Notes: generated from the letters alone by a model not told the origin. A stretch of DNA of 49,114 nucleotides from JAJFVC01 sp039698075 (GCA_039698075.1 JBDKTJ010000059.1:1-49114); one strand, 5' to 3'. Shown: positions 1-8,653, numbered from the stretch's first letter. Numbers and translations: made by a program.

Positions 1-1481
1 TGCAGCATCCCGGCGATTGGATCGAAAGCTCCGCTCGCGCCGTCCGCCGCGTGCTAACCCAATCGGGGATTGATGGTCGGCGGGTGATCGGCATCGGCGT
101 GGATTTCACCAGTTGCACCATGCTTCCAACGTTGCGCGATGGAACCCCCCTGTGTCTGCTGCCGGAGTATCGTCGACAGAAATATGCGTGGCCGAAGTTG
201 TGGAAGCACCACGGGGCAAAGTCGCAGACCGAGCGGATCAATCAAGTGGCGAGTCGTCGGAAGGAAGCATGGCTCGCGCACTATGGAGGAACCATCGGAC
301 TGGAATGGTTTTTCCCAAAAATTCTGGAGACCTTGGAGGAAGCCCCAAAAATCTACGACGCGGCCGAAGTCTGGCTGGAGGCCGGCGACTGGTACGTCTG
401 GCAACTGGTCGGCGGCGAGGCGTCGGAGTTGCCTCGCTCGACCTGTCAGGCGGGCTATAAGGCGATGTGGAGCCGGGCGGACGGCTATCCGTCGGCCAAT
501 TTCTTCGCGGCGCTGCATCCCAAGATGGCTCGCGTCGTCGTCGATAAGATGCCCGGGCGTCTTATCCCGCCTGGCCGATGCGCCGGCACGTTGAACGCCG
601 CATTGGCGAAGAAACTGGGACTTCCGCAGGGCATCCCCGTCAGTGCGGCGATTATCGATGCCCATGCCGGCGTGCCGGGCGCGGGGGTCGCCGAGCCCGA
701 CACGATGGTGATGGTGATGGGCACCAGCAGTTGCCATATGCTCAACGCCAGGAAAGAGATCTTTGTTCCCGGCGTTGCGGGAGTGGTGGAGGATGGCATT
801 TTGCCGGGCTTCTTTGGCTACGAGACCGGTCAGGCGGCGGTGGGCGACGCATTTGATTGGCTCCGGGTGACGCTTGGTCAACGTAGTTTTCGCAATTTAA
901 CCGTCCAAGCGCACGCACTGCCGCCAGGCGCGGACGGCGTATGCTGCATGGATTGGTTCAACGGCTGCCGGACGCCCTTGATGGATGGCTCGCTTCGAGG
1001 GACATTCACCGGTCTTGCCATGCATCACGGTCCCCACCATCTCTACCGAGCGGCCTTGGAGGCGTCGGCCTACGGACTGCGATGGATTACCGAAGTCCTG
1101 GAAGAGCGAGGACTGCGTGTGAAACGCCTAGTTGCCACGGGTGGATTACCCCACCACAATCCATTGCTGATGCAAATCTACGCCGATGTGCTGGGACGGC
1201 CCATCCTCATTCATGCGTCCAAGCAGGGACCGGCCTTGGGGGCGGCAATTTTGGGCGTGCTGGCGGCGGATAAAAGCCGCACGGGATTCAAGTCCACGGA
1301 AGCGGCCATTTCCAGCATGGCCAAGACCGCCGGCGGCAAGCCCCATCAGGTCAATCCTGTTGCCGCGACGCACCGGCAATACGAAAGTCCTTACCAAGAC
1401 TACCGCAAGTTGGCCGGGCTTCTCGATCCCATATCCGCCAGAAGGTCTTTGCATCATGTGGGGCGCGCACCGGAACGTTGA
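1..1481 (+). CDS. araB: Ribulokinase-type FGGY carbohydrate kinase (5' end outside window)
   Basis: ATP-dependent sugar kinase of the FGGY family, ribulokinase type, which phosphorylates L- or D-ribulose in the cytoplasm. The reading frame is open to the left edge (codons from base 3), so the N-terminal ATPase lobe start is missing. Ribulokinase signatures seen: DFTSCTMLP near base 105, an AHAGVPGAG segment near 660-690, the MVMGTSSCHML phosphate-binding stretch near 712-745, and GYETGQAAVGD near 820. The family is about 550 residues; at least 493 codons are here. It heads a same-strand group with a GH116 glycosidase, a DUF6786 protein and a FucI-type isomerase. Kinase and isomerase would be consecutive steps if the substrate is D-arabinose/D-ribulose. 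A fuculokinase role is possible, but the motifs look like AraB. Confidence 0.9.
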   Translation, partial: QHPGDWIESSARAVRRVLTQSGIDGRRVIGIGVDFTSCTMLPTLRDGTPLCLLPEYRRQKYAWPKLWKHHGAKSQTERINQVASRRKEAWLAHYGGTIGLEWFFPKILETLEEAPKIYDAAEVWLEAGDWYVWQLVGGEASELPRSTCQAGYKAMWSRADGYPSANFFAALHPKMARVVVDKMPGRLIPPGRCAGTLNAALAKKLGLPQGIPVSAAIIDAHAGVPGAGVAEPDTMVMVMGTSSCHMLNARKEIFVPGVAGVVEDGILPGFFGYETGQAAVGDAFDWLRVTLGQRSFRNLTVQAHALPPGADGVCCMDWFNGCRTPLMDGSLRGTFTGLAMHHGPHHLYRAALEASAYGLRWITEVLEERGLRVKRLVATGGLPHHNPLLMQIYADVLGRPILIHASKQGPALGAAILGVLAADKSRTGFKSTEAAISSMAKTAGGKPHQVNPVAATHRQYESPYQDYRKLAGLLDPISARRSLHHVGRAPER

Positions 1482-1560
1482 TCTATCCGATGGTGCAAAC
1501 TTGTGTAAAATGATGTGTGCTGCAGAACGGCCATGGAGCGACCAACAACAAGAGGAAGTC

Positions 1561-4134
1561 GTGCCACGTAACCCAAAGAACCATCCCTCTCTTCCTCGTC
1601 GTGATTTTCTGAAACTCTCGGCCGCTACAGTCGGCGCGATGGGAACCGCCGGTGTCGTTGACGCCGCGTACCTGCCAGGTGCGGGTTTGTCTCGACGAAA
1701 AGCCAAAACCGCTGAGGGCGCAACCCTCGCAACGTTTACCGGCGAATACTCCGGCGAACGCTTGAGCCGCGTCGCCTTTCCGATGGGTGGCATTGGCGCC
1801 GGAATGATCTGCCTCGAAGGCACCGGTGCGCTATCGCATTTTTCGCTGCACAACAAGCCGAAAATATTCAATGAGCCATGCACCTTCGCGGCAGTGTGCG
1901 TGAAGGGCGAAACGAATGTCGCACGCGTGCTGGAAGGTCCGGTGCCGTCCTGGAAGCTCTTTGGTCAGCCGGGTTCGGGCAAAGGCGCAGGCGACAAGTC
2001 GTTCGGCCTACCACGATTCCGCGAGGCTAGTTTTCGATCGCGGTTTCCCTTTGGCTCCGTAACGCTGTGCGATCCGGACGTGCCGCTGGAAGTCCAACTT
2101 ACCGGCTGGAGCCCCTTTGAACCAGGCGACGCGGACAATGCCAGCCTGCCCGTGGCCGCTCTGGAATATCGGTTCACCAACAAATCTTCCGCCGCCGTTG
2201 AAGCCGTCTTCTCCTGGAACGCGAAAAACTTCATGGCCACCCGTGGCAATCCGCAAGCCGTGAAGGACGTCCCCGGCGGTTTCGTGTTCTGGGGCGGGCC
2301 AGGCAAGAACAAGCCGTTTGAGGAGGGGGCTTTCTCCGCGACGGTCAGCGATCCGGCGGTCAAGGTAAATTACGCATGGTTCCGCGGCTCCTGGTGGGAC
2401 CCGCTCACGATGGCGTGGAACGACATTGCCCGCGGCGCGGCTTATCAGCGCCCGCCGCTCACGGAAGGCGCCCCATCGCCCGGGGCCACGCTCTTCGTAC
2501 CGTTCACGCTGGCGCCCGGCGCGGTTAAAACCATCACGCTACGGTTGGCATGGTACGTCGGCCGAACCGACCTTCGCATGGGCAACGACCCAAAGGACAA
2601 GCCGGCCATCCAAGGCACTTTCCAGTCATGGTACGCCGGTCGGTTTTCCGGCATCGACGACATGACCGCCTACTGGCGTGAACACTACGACGCGTTGCGC
2701 GCGAATAGCCAGCGGTTCAGCAATTGCTTCTACGACTCGACTTTGCCGCCGGAAGTCATCGAGGCCGTCGCCGCGAACCTCACGATTCTGAAATCGCCCA
2801 CCGTGCTGCGGCAGGCCGACGGCCGCTTTTGGGCATGGGAGGGTTGCAACGATAGCGACGGCTCCTGCTATGGCACCTGCACGCACGTCTGGAATTACGC
2901 CCAGGCGATGCCGCATCTATTTCCCGCGTTGGAACGCACGCTGCGCGAGACGGAGTTCGGTCCCTCACAAGACGAACGCGGCCACCAGGCGTTTCGCAGC
3001 GCCCTTCCGATCCGTCCGGTCGTCCATGATTTCCACGCCGCCGCCGACGGTCAGCTCGGCGGCATCATGAAGGTCTATCGCGACTGGCGCATCAGCGGCA
3101 ACACCGACTGGCTGCGCACACTCTGGCCGAAAGTCAAAAAGAGTCTCGACTACTGCATCGAAACATGGGATCCCTGGCACAAGGGCTGGCTGGAAGAACC
3201 GCACCACAACACCTACGACATCGAGTTCTGGGGCCCGGATGGCATGTGCACCAGCTTCTACCTCGGCGCGCTCAAGGCCGCGATGAACATGGGCCAAGCT
3301 CTCGGCGATGCCGTGCCGCTTTATGCCGAACTGTTCGATAAGGGCGTCCGTCGCATGGAGAAGGATCTCTTCGACGGCGAGTACTTCATCCAAAAAATCC
3401 AGTGGCAGGGTCTCCGCGCCAAGGACCCGACGCAGGTGCAGAGCATAGGCGGCGTCTACTCGACCGAGGCGCTGGAGCTGTTGAAGAAGGAAGGTCCAAA
3501 ATACCAGTACGGCGCCGGCTGTCTGTCCGACGGCGTGCTGGGCGCGTGGATGGCGCTCATGTGCGGCGTCGGACAGGTGTGCGACGCGAAGAAAATTGTC
3601 AGCCATCTCAAGGCGGTCTACAAATACAATCTGAAACAAGACCTCACGGCCCACGCGAATCCGCAACGGCCCAGCTACGCCTGCGGCAATGAGGGCGGCT
3701 TGCTGCTCTGCTCGTGGCCCAAGGGCGGCAAACTGTCGCTGCCTTTCATTTATTCCGACGAAGTCTGGACCGGCATCGAATACCAGGTCGCCTCCCATCT
3801 CATGCTGATGGGCCTGGTGGACGAGGGCCTCGAAATCGTGCGCGTCTGCCGCCATCGCTACGATGGCCGCGTGCGCAATCCCTTCGACGAATACGAGTGC
3901 GGTCACTGGTACGCCCGCGCTATGTCGAGCTACGGCTTGCTCCAGGGTCTGAGCGGCGCCCGCTACGATGCGGTGGAGAAAGTCCTGTATCTCGTTCCGC
4001 GGATCAAAGGCGACTTCCGCTGCTTCCTCTCGACAGCCACCGGTTATGGCACGGTGGGTGTGAAGAAGGGCAAGCCGTTCGTGGAAGTGAATGCGGGCAA
4101 GATTGAAGTGAAGGAAATCCGGTTCGCAACATAG
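1561..4134 (+). CDS. GH116 family glycoside hydrolase with Tat signal
   Basis: Glycoside hydrolase of family GH116 (non-lysosomal glucosylceramidase/beta-glucosidase/beta-xylosidase relatives), 857 residues from the preferred GTG start at 1561, which has a GAGGAAG Shine-Dalgarno just upstream. An ATG at 1510 is in frame but has no such site. The N-terminus has a twin-arginine signal (LPRRDFLKLSAATVGA), so export of a folded enzyme is likely. The GH116 N-terminal beta domain starts at the RVAFPMGGIGAGM motif. The alpha/alpha barrel holds the WEGCND...GTCTHVWNYAQA segment, where the nucleophile Glu lies in this family, and NTYDIEFWGPDG, whose Asp aligns with the family acid/base Asp. Both calls are by motif memory, not alignment. 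The gene lies 79 bp after the sugar kinase and 20 bp before the DUF6786 gene, so it is probably in one operon. The substrate cannot be read from sequence. Confidence 0.88.
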   Translation: MPRNPKNHPSLPRRDFLKLSAATVGAMGTAGVVDAAYLPGAGLSRRKAKTAEGATLATFTGEYSGERLSRVAFPMGGIGAGMICLEGTGALSHFSLHNKPKIFNEPCTFAAVCVKGETNVARVLEGPVPSWKLFGQPGSGKGAGDKSFGLPRFREASFRSRFPFGSVTLCDPDVPLEVQLTGWSPFEPGDADNASLPVAALEYRFTNKSSAAVEAVFSWNAKNFMATRGNPQAVKDVPGGFVFWGGPGKNKPFEEGAFSATVSDPAVKVNYAWFRGSWWDPLTMAWNDIARGAAYQRPPLTEGAPSPGATLFVPFTLAPGAVKTITLRLAWYVGRTDLRMGNDPKDKPAIQGTFQSWYAGRFSGIDDMTAYWREHYDALRANSQRFSNCFYDSTLPPEVIEAVAANLTILKSPTVLRQADGRFWAWEGCNDSDGSCYGTCTHVWNYAQAMPHLFPALERTLRETEFGPSQDERGHQAFRSALPIRPVVHDFHAAADGQLGGIMKVYRDWRISGNTDWLRTLWPKVKKSLDYCIETWDPWHKGWLEEPHHNTYDIEFWGPDGMCTSFYLGALKAAMNMGQALGDAVPLYAELFDKGVRRMEKDLFDGEYFIQKIQWQGLRAKDPTQVQSIGGVYSTEALELLKKEGPKYQYGAGCLSDGVLGAWMALMCGVGQVCDAKKIVSHLKAVYKYNLKQDLTAHANPQRPSYACGNEGGLLLCSWPKGGKLSLPFIYSDEVWTGIEYQVASHLMLMGLVDEGLEIVRVCRHRYDGRVRNPFDEYECGHWYARAMSSYGLLQGLSGARYDAVEKVLYLVPRIKGDFRCFLSTATGYGTVGVKKGKPFVEVNAGKIEVKEIRFAT

Positions 4135-4154
4135 ACTGACGAGGAGGATTGAAA

Positions 4155-5456
4155 ATGTCGCTGTTTTCTAAATGGAAAGCTGCAAACCTGCGGTATGCGT
4201 TCACTTTGGGAGGATTCTTTATGGCCGCTGCTATTTCACTCTCTGGCGATCGTCCCGCCTGGGGCGCACCGCCCGAGGCCGCTTTGCAGACGTACGGCAA
4301 GGTTAAGGAGTATCTGTCACAACACACAAGCGTTGTCGAACTGACCAATAAAGACGGCGCGCGGGTGGCCATTTGCCCGGCGTGGCAAGGTCGGGTGATG
4401 ACCTCGACCTACAGCGACCCGGACGGTCCGAGCTTCGGGTTCGTCTATCGAGAATTCATCGACGCGGGCAAAGAGAACCTGCATTTCAACAACTACGGGG
4501 GCGAGGACCGCCTCTGGCTGTCGCCCGAAGGAGGTCCGTTCAGCCTTTGGTTTGCGCAAGGCGAGGAACAGAACCTTGACCATTGGTTTACGCCGCCGGC
4601 GTTCAATGCCGAGCCCTTTGCCGTGGCGCCGGGCGCAGACGCCTCGAAGTGCCGCATGACAACGCGCATGAAATTGCAAAACACGGCTGGAACCAAGTTT
4701 GACCTGGCGGTTGCCCGTGATGTCCGACTGTTGGGGCAGGCGGATCTGGCTTTGATGCTTGGCGAGAAGGCGGCACGGGTGCTTCAAGAGCAAGGCGTCA
4801 AGACCGTCGCCTATGAGACGGTCAACACGATCACCAACCAAGGCCCGCCAATGACCAAGCAGAACGGGCTTGTTTCGATGTGGATCTTGAGTATGCTCAA
4901 CGCCGGTCCGAAAACCGCGATTGTCGTTCCGTATCGCGATGGCGGCAATGCGGAGCTTGGGCCCGTGGTTCGCTCGGACTATTTTGGCGCGGTGCCGCCC
5001 GATCGATTGAAGATTACGCCGGAGGCCATTTTGCTCGCGGCCGACGCCCAATACCGATCAAAAATCGGCGTCTCGCCCAAACGCGCCAAGAATGTGATCG
5101 CCGCGGTCGACTTTCAAGCCAACGTCTTGACGTTGGGCCGATTCAGTTTGCCGGAAGATCCGACCAAGGTCGACTACATGAACAACCTGTGGGGGGCCAA
5201 TCAGACGGATCCTTACTCGGGCGATGCCGTAAATGCCTACAACGACGGCTCGCCGGCGCCAGGCAAAAAGGGATTGGGCCCATTCTGTGAGATCGAGTCG
5301 CTCTCGCCGGCGATGCCTTTGGCGACGAATCAGTCGCTAACCCATCGTCATTGCACCATTCACATCCAGGCCAGCCCGGCGATACTGGCTCGGATAGCCC
5401 AGCAGGTTCTCGGCGTCGATCTGGAAAAGGTGCGCCAAGAGATGGCCCTGCAATAG
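4155..5456 (+). CDS. Secreted DUF6786 family protein
   Basis: Protein of 433 residues starting at the ATG at 4155, 7 nt after a strong GAGGAGG site (4141-4147). The N-terminus is basic and then hydrophobic (FTLGGFFMAAAISLS) with a likely signal peptidase site after AWGA, so it is predicted periplasmic or extracellular. Conserved-looking stretches include GRVMTSTYSDPDGPSFG and NYGGEDRLWLSPEGGPFSL, which resemble the DUF6786 family. The fold may be mutarotase-like (beta-sandwich), but that is inference. It sits between the GH116 enzyme and the isomerase with short gaps, so a role in handling the sugar released by GH116, for example anomer conversion or binding, is reasonable. No catalytic residues can be assigned. 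Confidence 0.75.
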   Translation: MSLFSKWKAANLRYAFTLGGFFMAAAISLSGDRPAWGAPPEAALQTYGKVKEYLSQHTSVVELTNKDGARVAICPAWQGRVMTSTYSDPDGPSFGFVYREFIDAGKENLHFNNYGGEDRLWLSPEGGPFSLWFAQGEEQNLDHWFTPPAFNAEPFAVAPGADASKCRMTTRMKLQNTAGTKFDLAVARDVRLLGQADLALMLGEKAARVLQEQGVKTVAYETVNTITNQGPPMTKQNGLVSMWILSMLNAGPKTAIVVPYRDGGNAELGPVVRSDYFGAVPPDRLKITPEAILLAADAQYRSKIGVSPKRAKNVIAAVDFQANVLTLGRFSLPEDPTKVDYMNNLWGANQTDPYSGDAVNAYNDGSPAPGKKGLGPFCEIESLSPAMPLATNQSLTHRHCTIHIQASPAILARIAQQVLGVDLEKVRQEMALQ

Positions 5457-5502
5457 TCTTCACCATCAACAAATACAATTTCAAAAAACAGAGGTTTTTC
5501 AC

Positions 5503-7302
5503 ATGACTGTTAAGAATGGCAATCGGCTTGTAGGTTCGCTCCCCAAGGTCGGCATTCGGCCCGCGATCGACGGCCGTCGCAAAGGCATCCGAGAATCGCT
5601 GGAAGGCCAGACGCTGGCCATGGCCCGAGCGGCCGCCAAACTGATCACCGACAGCCTCCGCCATCCCTGCGGATCGCCCGTGGAATGCGTCATTGCCGAC
5701 ACGTGCATCGGCGGCGCGACCGAGGCGGCGCTCGCAGCCGAGAAGTTCGCACGGGAAGGCGTCGGCGTATCGTTGACGGTTTCTCCCTGCTGGTGCTACG
5801 GCTCGGAAACGATGGACATGGATCCGCTGATGCCCAAGGCAATCTGGGGCTTCAACGGGACAGAGCGACCGGGCGCGGTCTATTTGGCGGCCGTTTTGGC
5901 CGCGCATAATCAAATGGGATTGCCCGCGTTCGGCATCTATGGACGCGATGTGCAGAACAAAGACGAGACCGACATTCCAGCCGATGTGCGGCAGAAGATT
6001 CTCCGCTTCGTCCGCGCCGGTTTGGCCGCCGCCACGATGCGCGGCAAGTCCTACCTTTCGCTCGGCAACATCGCCATGGGGATTGCCGGTTCCTCGGTCA
6101 GCCACGATTTCTTCGGACGGTACTTGGGCATGCGGGTCGAAACCGTCGATATGGTCGAATTCATTCGTCGCATCGAACAAAACATATTCGACCAGAAAGA
6201 ATTTCAACGGGCCATCGCGTGGACCAAGGCACATTGTCAGGAAGGAAAGGACGTCAATCCGGCCGCCAACCAACTGTCCCCGGCCGCGAAGCAGCGCGTT
6301 TGGGAGTGGTCGGTCAAAATGGTCATGATTGCTCGCGACCTCATGATCGGCAATCCCCGGCTGGCGGAATTGGGCTATGGGGAAGAGGCCCTGGGCCACA
6401 ACGCCTTGGCAGCCGGTTTTCAAGGACAACGGCAGTGGACCGACCACCTGCCCAACGGCGATTTCATGGAGGCGATTCTCTGTTCCTCGTTCGACTGGAA
6501 CGGCATTCGCCAGCCCTTTGTCTTCGCCACGGAAAACGACAGCCTCAACGGTACGGCGATGCTCTTTGGCCACTTGCTCGCCCGCACCGCGCAAGTGTTC
6601 GCCGATGTACGAACCTATTGGAGCCCGGAGGCGATCAAGAAGGCCACCGGATACGAACTCACGGGCGCGGCCTCTGGCGGATTGATCCACCTGATCAACT
6701 CCGGCGCTGCCGCGTTGGATGGCTGTGGCCGCCAGAAGCTCGACGGTCAACCCGCCATGAAACCCTTCTGGGACATTACCGAGGAAGAATCCAACGCCTG
6801 CCTCGAAGCCACCTCGTGGCGTGCCGCTGTGATGGAGTACTTTCGTGGCGGCGGTTTTTCCTCGCAATTCGTATCGCTCGGAGGCATGCCCATCACCATG
6901 GCGCGCGTCAACCTGATCGCCGGCTTGGGCCCCGTGCTGCAAATCGCCGAAGGCTGGACGTCCGAGCTTCCCAAACAAGTCCACGACGTGTTGGACGCCC
7001 GCACGGATCCAACTTGGCCAACCACGTGGTTTGCACCCAGACTAACCGGCAACGGCATGTTTCAGGATGGGTATACCGTGATGAACGCCTGGGGCGCAAA
7101 CCACGGCGCGTTCAGCTACGGTCACATCGGCGCGGACTTAATCACGCTGGCGTCCATCTTGCGAATACCCGTGGCGATGCATAATGTGCCGGAATCGGAT
7201 GTTTTCCGCCCCACTGCATGGAACGCATTTGGCACAACCGATTTCGAAGGCGCCGACTTTCGGGCCTGTGCAAATTTCGGCGCGACCTATCGCCGGTGTT
7301 AA
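5503..7302 (+). CDS. fucI: L-fucose / D-arabinose isomerase family protein
   Basis: Member of the L-fucose isomerase (FucI) family, 599 residues, about the family's usual length. It is Mn2+-dependent and interconverts L-fucose and L-fuculose, or D-arabinose and D-ribulose. Motifs seen: PKVGIRPAIDGRRKGIRESLE at the N-terminus, SPCWCYGSETMDMDP in the middle, ATENDSLNGTAML with family metal ligands, and NHGAFSYGHIGADLITLASILRIPV in the C-terminal part carrying the metal-binding His. The ATG at 5503 follows an AGAGG site. It is the last gene of the kinase/GH116/DUF6786 group, 46 bp after the previous gene. Its pairing with a ribulokinase rather than a fuculokinase makes the D-arabinose reaction at least as likely as L-fucose. 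Confidence 0.88.
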   Translation: MTVKNGNRLVGSLPKVGIRPAIDGRRKGIRESLEGQTLAMARAAAKLITDSLRHPCGSPVECVIADTCIGGATEAALAAEKFAREGVGVSLTVSPCWCYGSETMDMDPLMPKAIWGFNGTERPGAVYLAAVLAAHNQMGLPAFGIYGRDVQNKDETDIPADVRQKILRFVRAGLAAATMRGKSYLSLGNIAMGIAGSSVSHDFFGRYLGMRVETVDMVEFIRRIEQNIFDQKEFQRAIAWTKAHCQEGKDVNPAANQLSPAAKQRVWEWSVKMVMIARDLMIGNPRLAELGYGEEALGHNALAAGFQGQRQWTDHLPNGDFMEAILCSSFDWNGIRQPFVFATENDSLNGTAMLFGHLLARTAQVFADVRTYWSPEAIKKATGYELTGAASGGLIHLINSGAAALDGCGRQKLDGQPAMKPFWDITEEESNACLEATSWRAAVMEYFRGGGFSSQFVSLGGMPITMARVNLIAGLGPVLQIAEGWTSELPKQVHDVLDARTDPTWPTTWFAPRLTGNGMFQDGYTVMNAWGANHGAFSYGHIGADLITLASILRIPVAMHNVPESDVFRPTAWNAFGTTDFEGADFRACANFGATYRRC

Positions 7303-7306
7303 GCAG

Positions 7307-7323
7307 ATGCCGAAAGACGGCAT
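7307..7323 (+). terminator. Possible weak stem-loop after the sugar operon
   Basis: A perfect 6-bp stem (ATGCCG/CGGCAT) with a 5-nt loop begins 4 nt after the isomerase stop codon. A run of six T lies about 20 nt further on, not directly after the stem, so this is only a weak candidate for transcript ending. Confidence 0.3.
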
Positions 7324-7490
7324 GCGGACCAAAGCACGGTTTTTTCGCACGTTGGCAACGTAATCGTTGCCCCCAAGGCGATGTCGCTCGGATTGCGCCT
7401 TGAGTCGCCGAGGGACTATTTCTTTGGCCCTGACTCGCTCATTATAGGCTGGGCATTGGGCACGCTGGGAGCTGCATCCATCTCACGCAC

Positions 7491-7682
7491 CGAGAGATCG
7501 GCGTAGACAGCCTTCGGCACACCTGTGGCGTTTGGTTGGCATTGGCCGGCTGCCATCCGAAGGTGGTCCAGGCCGTCATGCGGCACTCTTCCATCACCCT
7601 AACGATGGATGTCTATGGCCACTTGTTCCCCGGTCAGGTGACGGATGCCATCAAAAAGCTGCCCGACATGATGAACGGATGA
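7491..7682 (+). pseudogene. Tyrosine recombinase (integrase) C-terminal remnant
   Basis: The frame from about 7491 to the TGA at 7680-7682 reads as the end of a phage-type tyrosine recombinase. It has LRHTCGVWLALAGCHPKVVQAV, then MRHSSITLTMDVYGH, then a short tail ending LPDMMNG. The Arg of LRHT, the His of MRHS and the nucleophile Tyr of DVYGH are all present, but no start codon or earlier catalytic domain can be found upstream. It is therefore a fragment of about 64 codons of a protein normally 300-400 residues long. It lies about 120 bp left of the displaced tRNA-His copy and is probably a relic of the integration machinery active at this tRNA gene, or of an earlier neighbouring element. 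Confidence 0.8.
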
Positions 7683-7804
7683 ATGTTCCGTTGCAGTCCC
7701 CGTTGCAGTAACTTGCGGTCCGTCAGCGTCCATCAGGGGGCACGGCTGGCCAAGTGGAGTAATGGACATCGGCGTGCCGTGGGAGGGAGTTTCGAGTGGC
7801 CGAA

Positions 7805-7926
7805 GTGCCTAGAAAAAGGCCCCAGAGACCGCTGGTGGGTTCTCCGGGGCGTCACTGGACAACTCGTAATCCGCAAGGGGTGGCTGATGGGACTTGAACC
7901 CACGACATCCAGATCCACAATCTGGC
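7805..7926. repeat. Left 122-bp direct repeat (att-like)
   Basis: Left copy of the island boundary repeat. It differs from the right copy only at 7877 (G versus A at 10504). It contains the tRNA-His Rho-independent terminator hairpin (7819-7850, T-tract on the minus strand at 7813-7817) and the 3' half of the tRNA gene. Homology stops sharply after the anticodon stem at 7926, which fits recombination in the anticodon region. Confidence 0.85.
7879..7926 (-). pseudogene. Displaced 3' half of tRNA-His
   Basis: Minus-strand partial tRNA identical to the 3' portion of the intact tRNA-His at 10506-10580: anticodon stem-loop with GTG anticodon, variable region, T-arm (GGGTTCAAGTCCC) and acceptor 3' strand. 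The D-arm and 5' acceptor strand are absent, so it cannot form a tRNA. Confidence 0.88.
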
Positions 7927-8002
7927 CGTCGCCATCATTTTCCGGGAAATAGTGCGGTGGCCGGCATTCGGAATAAATGGAGGAAATTTTCCCATTTGCA
8001 TA

Positions 8003-8031
8003 TTGACACAAGTGTCAACACTCGGTATATT
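8003..8031 (+). promoter_or_regulatory. Toxin-antitoxin promoter with palindromic operator
   Basis: A consensus -35 (TTGACA, 8003-8008) and a -10 (TATATT, 8026-8031) are separated by exactly 17 bp. A perfect 16-bp palindrome, TTGACACAAGTGTCAA (8003-8018), covers the -35 box. Such an operator suits autorepression by the downstream XRE antitoxin, as is usual for type II modules. The expected transcription start, about 8037-8039, coincides with the beginning of the toxin frame. Confidence 0.78.
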
Positions 8032-8037
8032 ATAGGC

Positions 8038-8292
8038 ATACCAAGCGTAGAAATCACACCCGCCGCCGCCAAAGAACTCGACAAGATCGGCAAACCGATC
8101 CATAATCGAATTCACAGGCTGATCGAAAAATTGGCGGATTGGCCGGCGGTCAGCGGAGCCAAGCCGCTGCGCGGGAATCTTGCCGGCCACTACCGGCTCC
8201 GGACGGGCGACTACCGGGTGCAATTCCACGTTGTCGGCGATATCGTGATCGTCGAAAAAATCGGGCACCGCGACGGATTTTACGAGGACTGA
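8038..8292 (+). CDS. RelE/ParE-superfamily toxin (start codon uncertain)
   Basis: Small toxin of the RelE/ParE superfamily, typically an mRNA interferase or gyrase inhibitor of 80-95 residues. The homologous part begins at SVEITPAAAKELDKIG and includes the KPLRGNLAGHYRLRTGDYRV core and the C-terminal VIVEKIGHRDGFYED, as in RelE relatives. There is no ATG or GTG where the fold should start. The codon at the expected transcription start is ATA (8038-8040), which gives 84 codons after it. The nearest alternative is TTG at 7996, 11 nt after a GGAGG, but that would make the promoter/operator coding. Either the mRNA is leaderless with a non-standard start, or the start was ATG and has mutated. The antitoxin gene follows after 4 bp. 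Confidence 0.75.
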   Translation: MPSVEITPAAAKELDKIGKPIHNRIHRLIEKLADWPAVSGAKPLRGNLAGHYRLRTGDYRVQFHVVGDIVIVEKIGHRDGFYED

Positions 8293-8296
8293 AAAA

Positions 8297-8653
8297 ATGC
8301 AAACCCAATCCATCACACTGGGCGGAAAGGTGTACGTGGTTCTGCCCCGCGAGGAGTACGATCGGCTAAGTGGGCTGGCGAAAGCCGCAAAATTGCCTCC
8401 GTTGCCCGAGCCTAACGAACGCGGGAATTATCCCGCCATCGAATACTCTCGGGTGTCCCTCGCCAGAAAATTGATTCGTGACCGTGTGGCGGCTGGACTC
8501 AGCCAGCGAGCATTGGCAAAACTGGCTGGCGTGCGATTTGAGACGATCTGCCGACTGGAGGGAGGAAAACACGTTCCGAGCGTCGCCACCGTCGACAAAA
8601 TCGATCGGGCGATCCGATTACATTCCGAGAAGTCGAAGCGGCAGTCGCGATAG
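8297..8653 (+). CDS. XRE-family antitoxin
   Basis: Antitoxin and probable autorepressor of the toxin-antitoxin pair, 118 residues. Residues 1-25 (ITLGGKVYVVLPREEYDRL) form a short beta/helix segment resembling toxin-binding ends of Phd-like antitoxins. Residues about 55-105 are a Cro/C1-type helix-turn-helix (RDRVAAGLSQRALAKLAGV followed by TICRLEGGKHVPSVATVDKI). The ATG lies 4 nt after the toxin stop, with a GAGG inside the toxin end as ribosome site. Toxin-first order is as in HigBA and many RelE/XRE pairs. It likely binds the palindrome at 8003-8018. Confidence 0.87.
   Translation: MQTQSITLGGKVYVVLPREEYDRLSGLAKAAKLPPLPEPNERGNYPAIEYSRVSLARKLIRDRVAAGLSQRALAKLAGVRFETICRLEGGKHVPSVATVDKIDRAIRLHSEKSKRQSR

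Noticed and set aside
54..881. Long minus-strand frame opposite the ribulokinase
   Set aside because: It mirrors the codon pattern of the kinase gene and has no recognisable domain; the plus-strand frame has clear family motifs.
5143..6984. 613-codon minus-strand open frame opposite fucI
   Set aside because: Shadow frame of a clear isomerase; low-complexity composition and no motifs.
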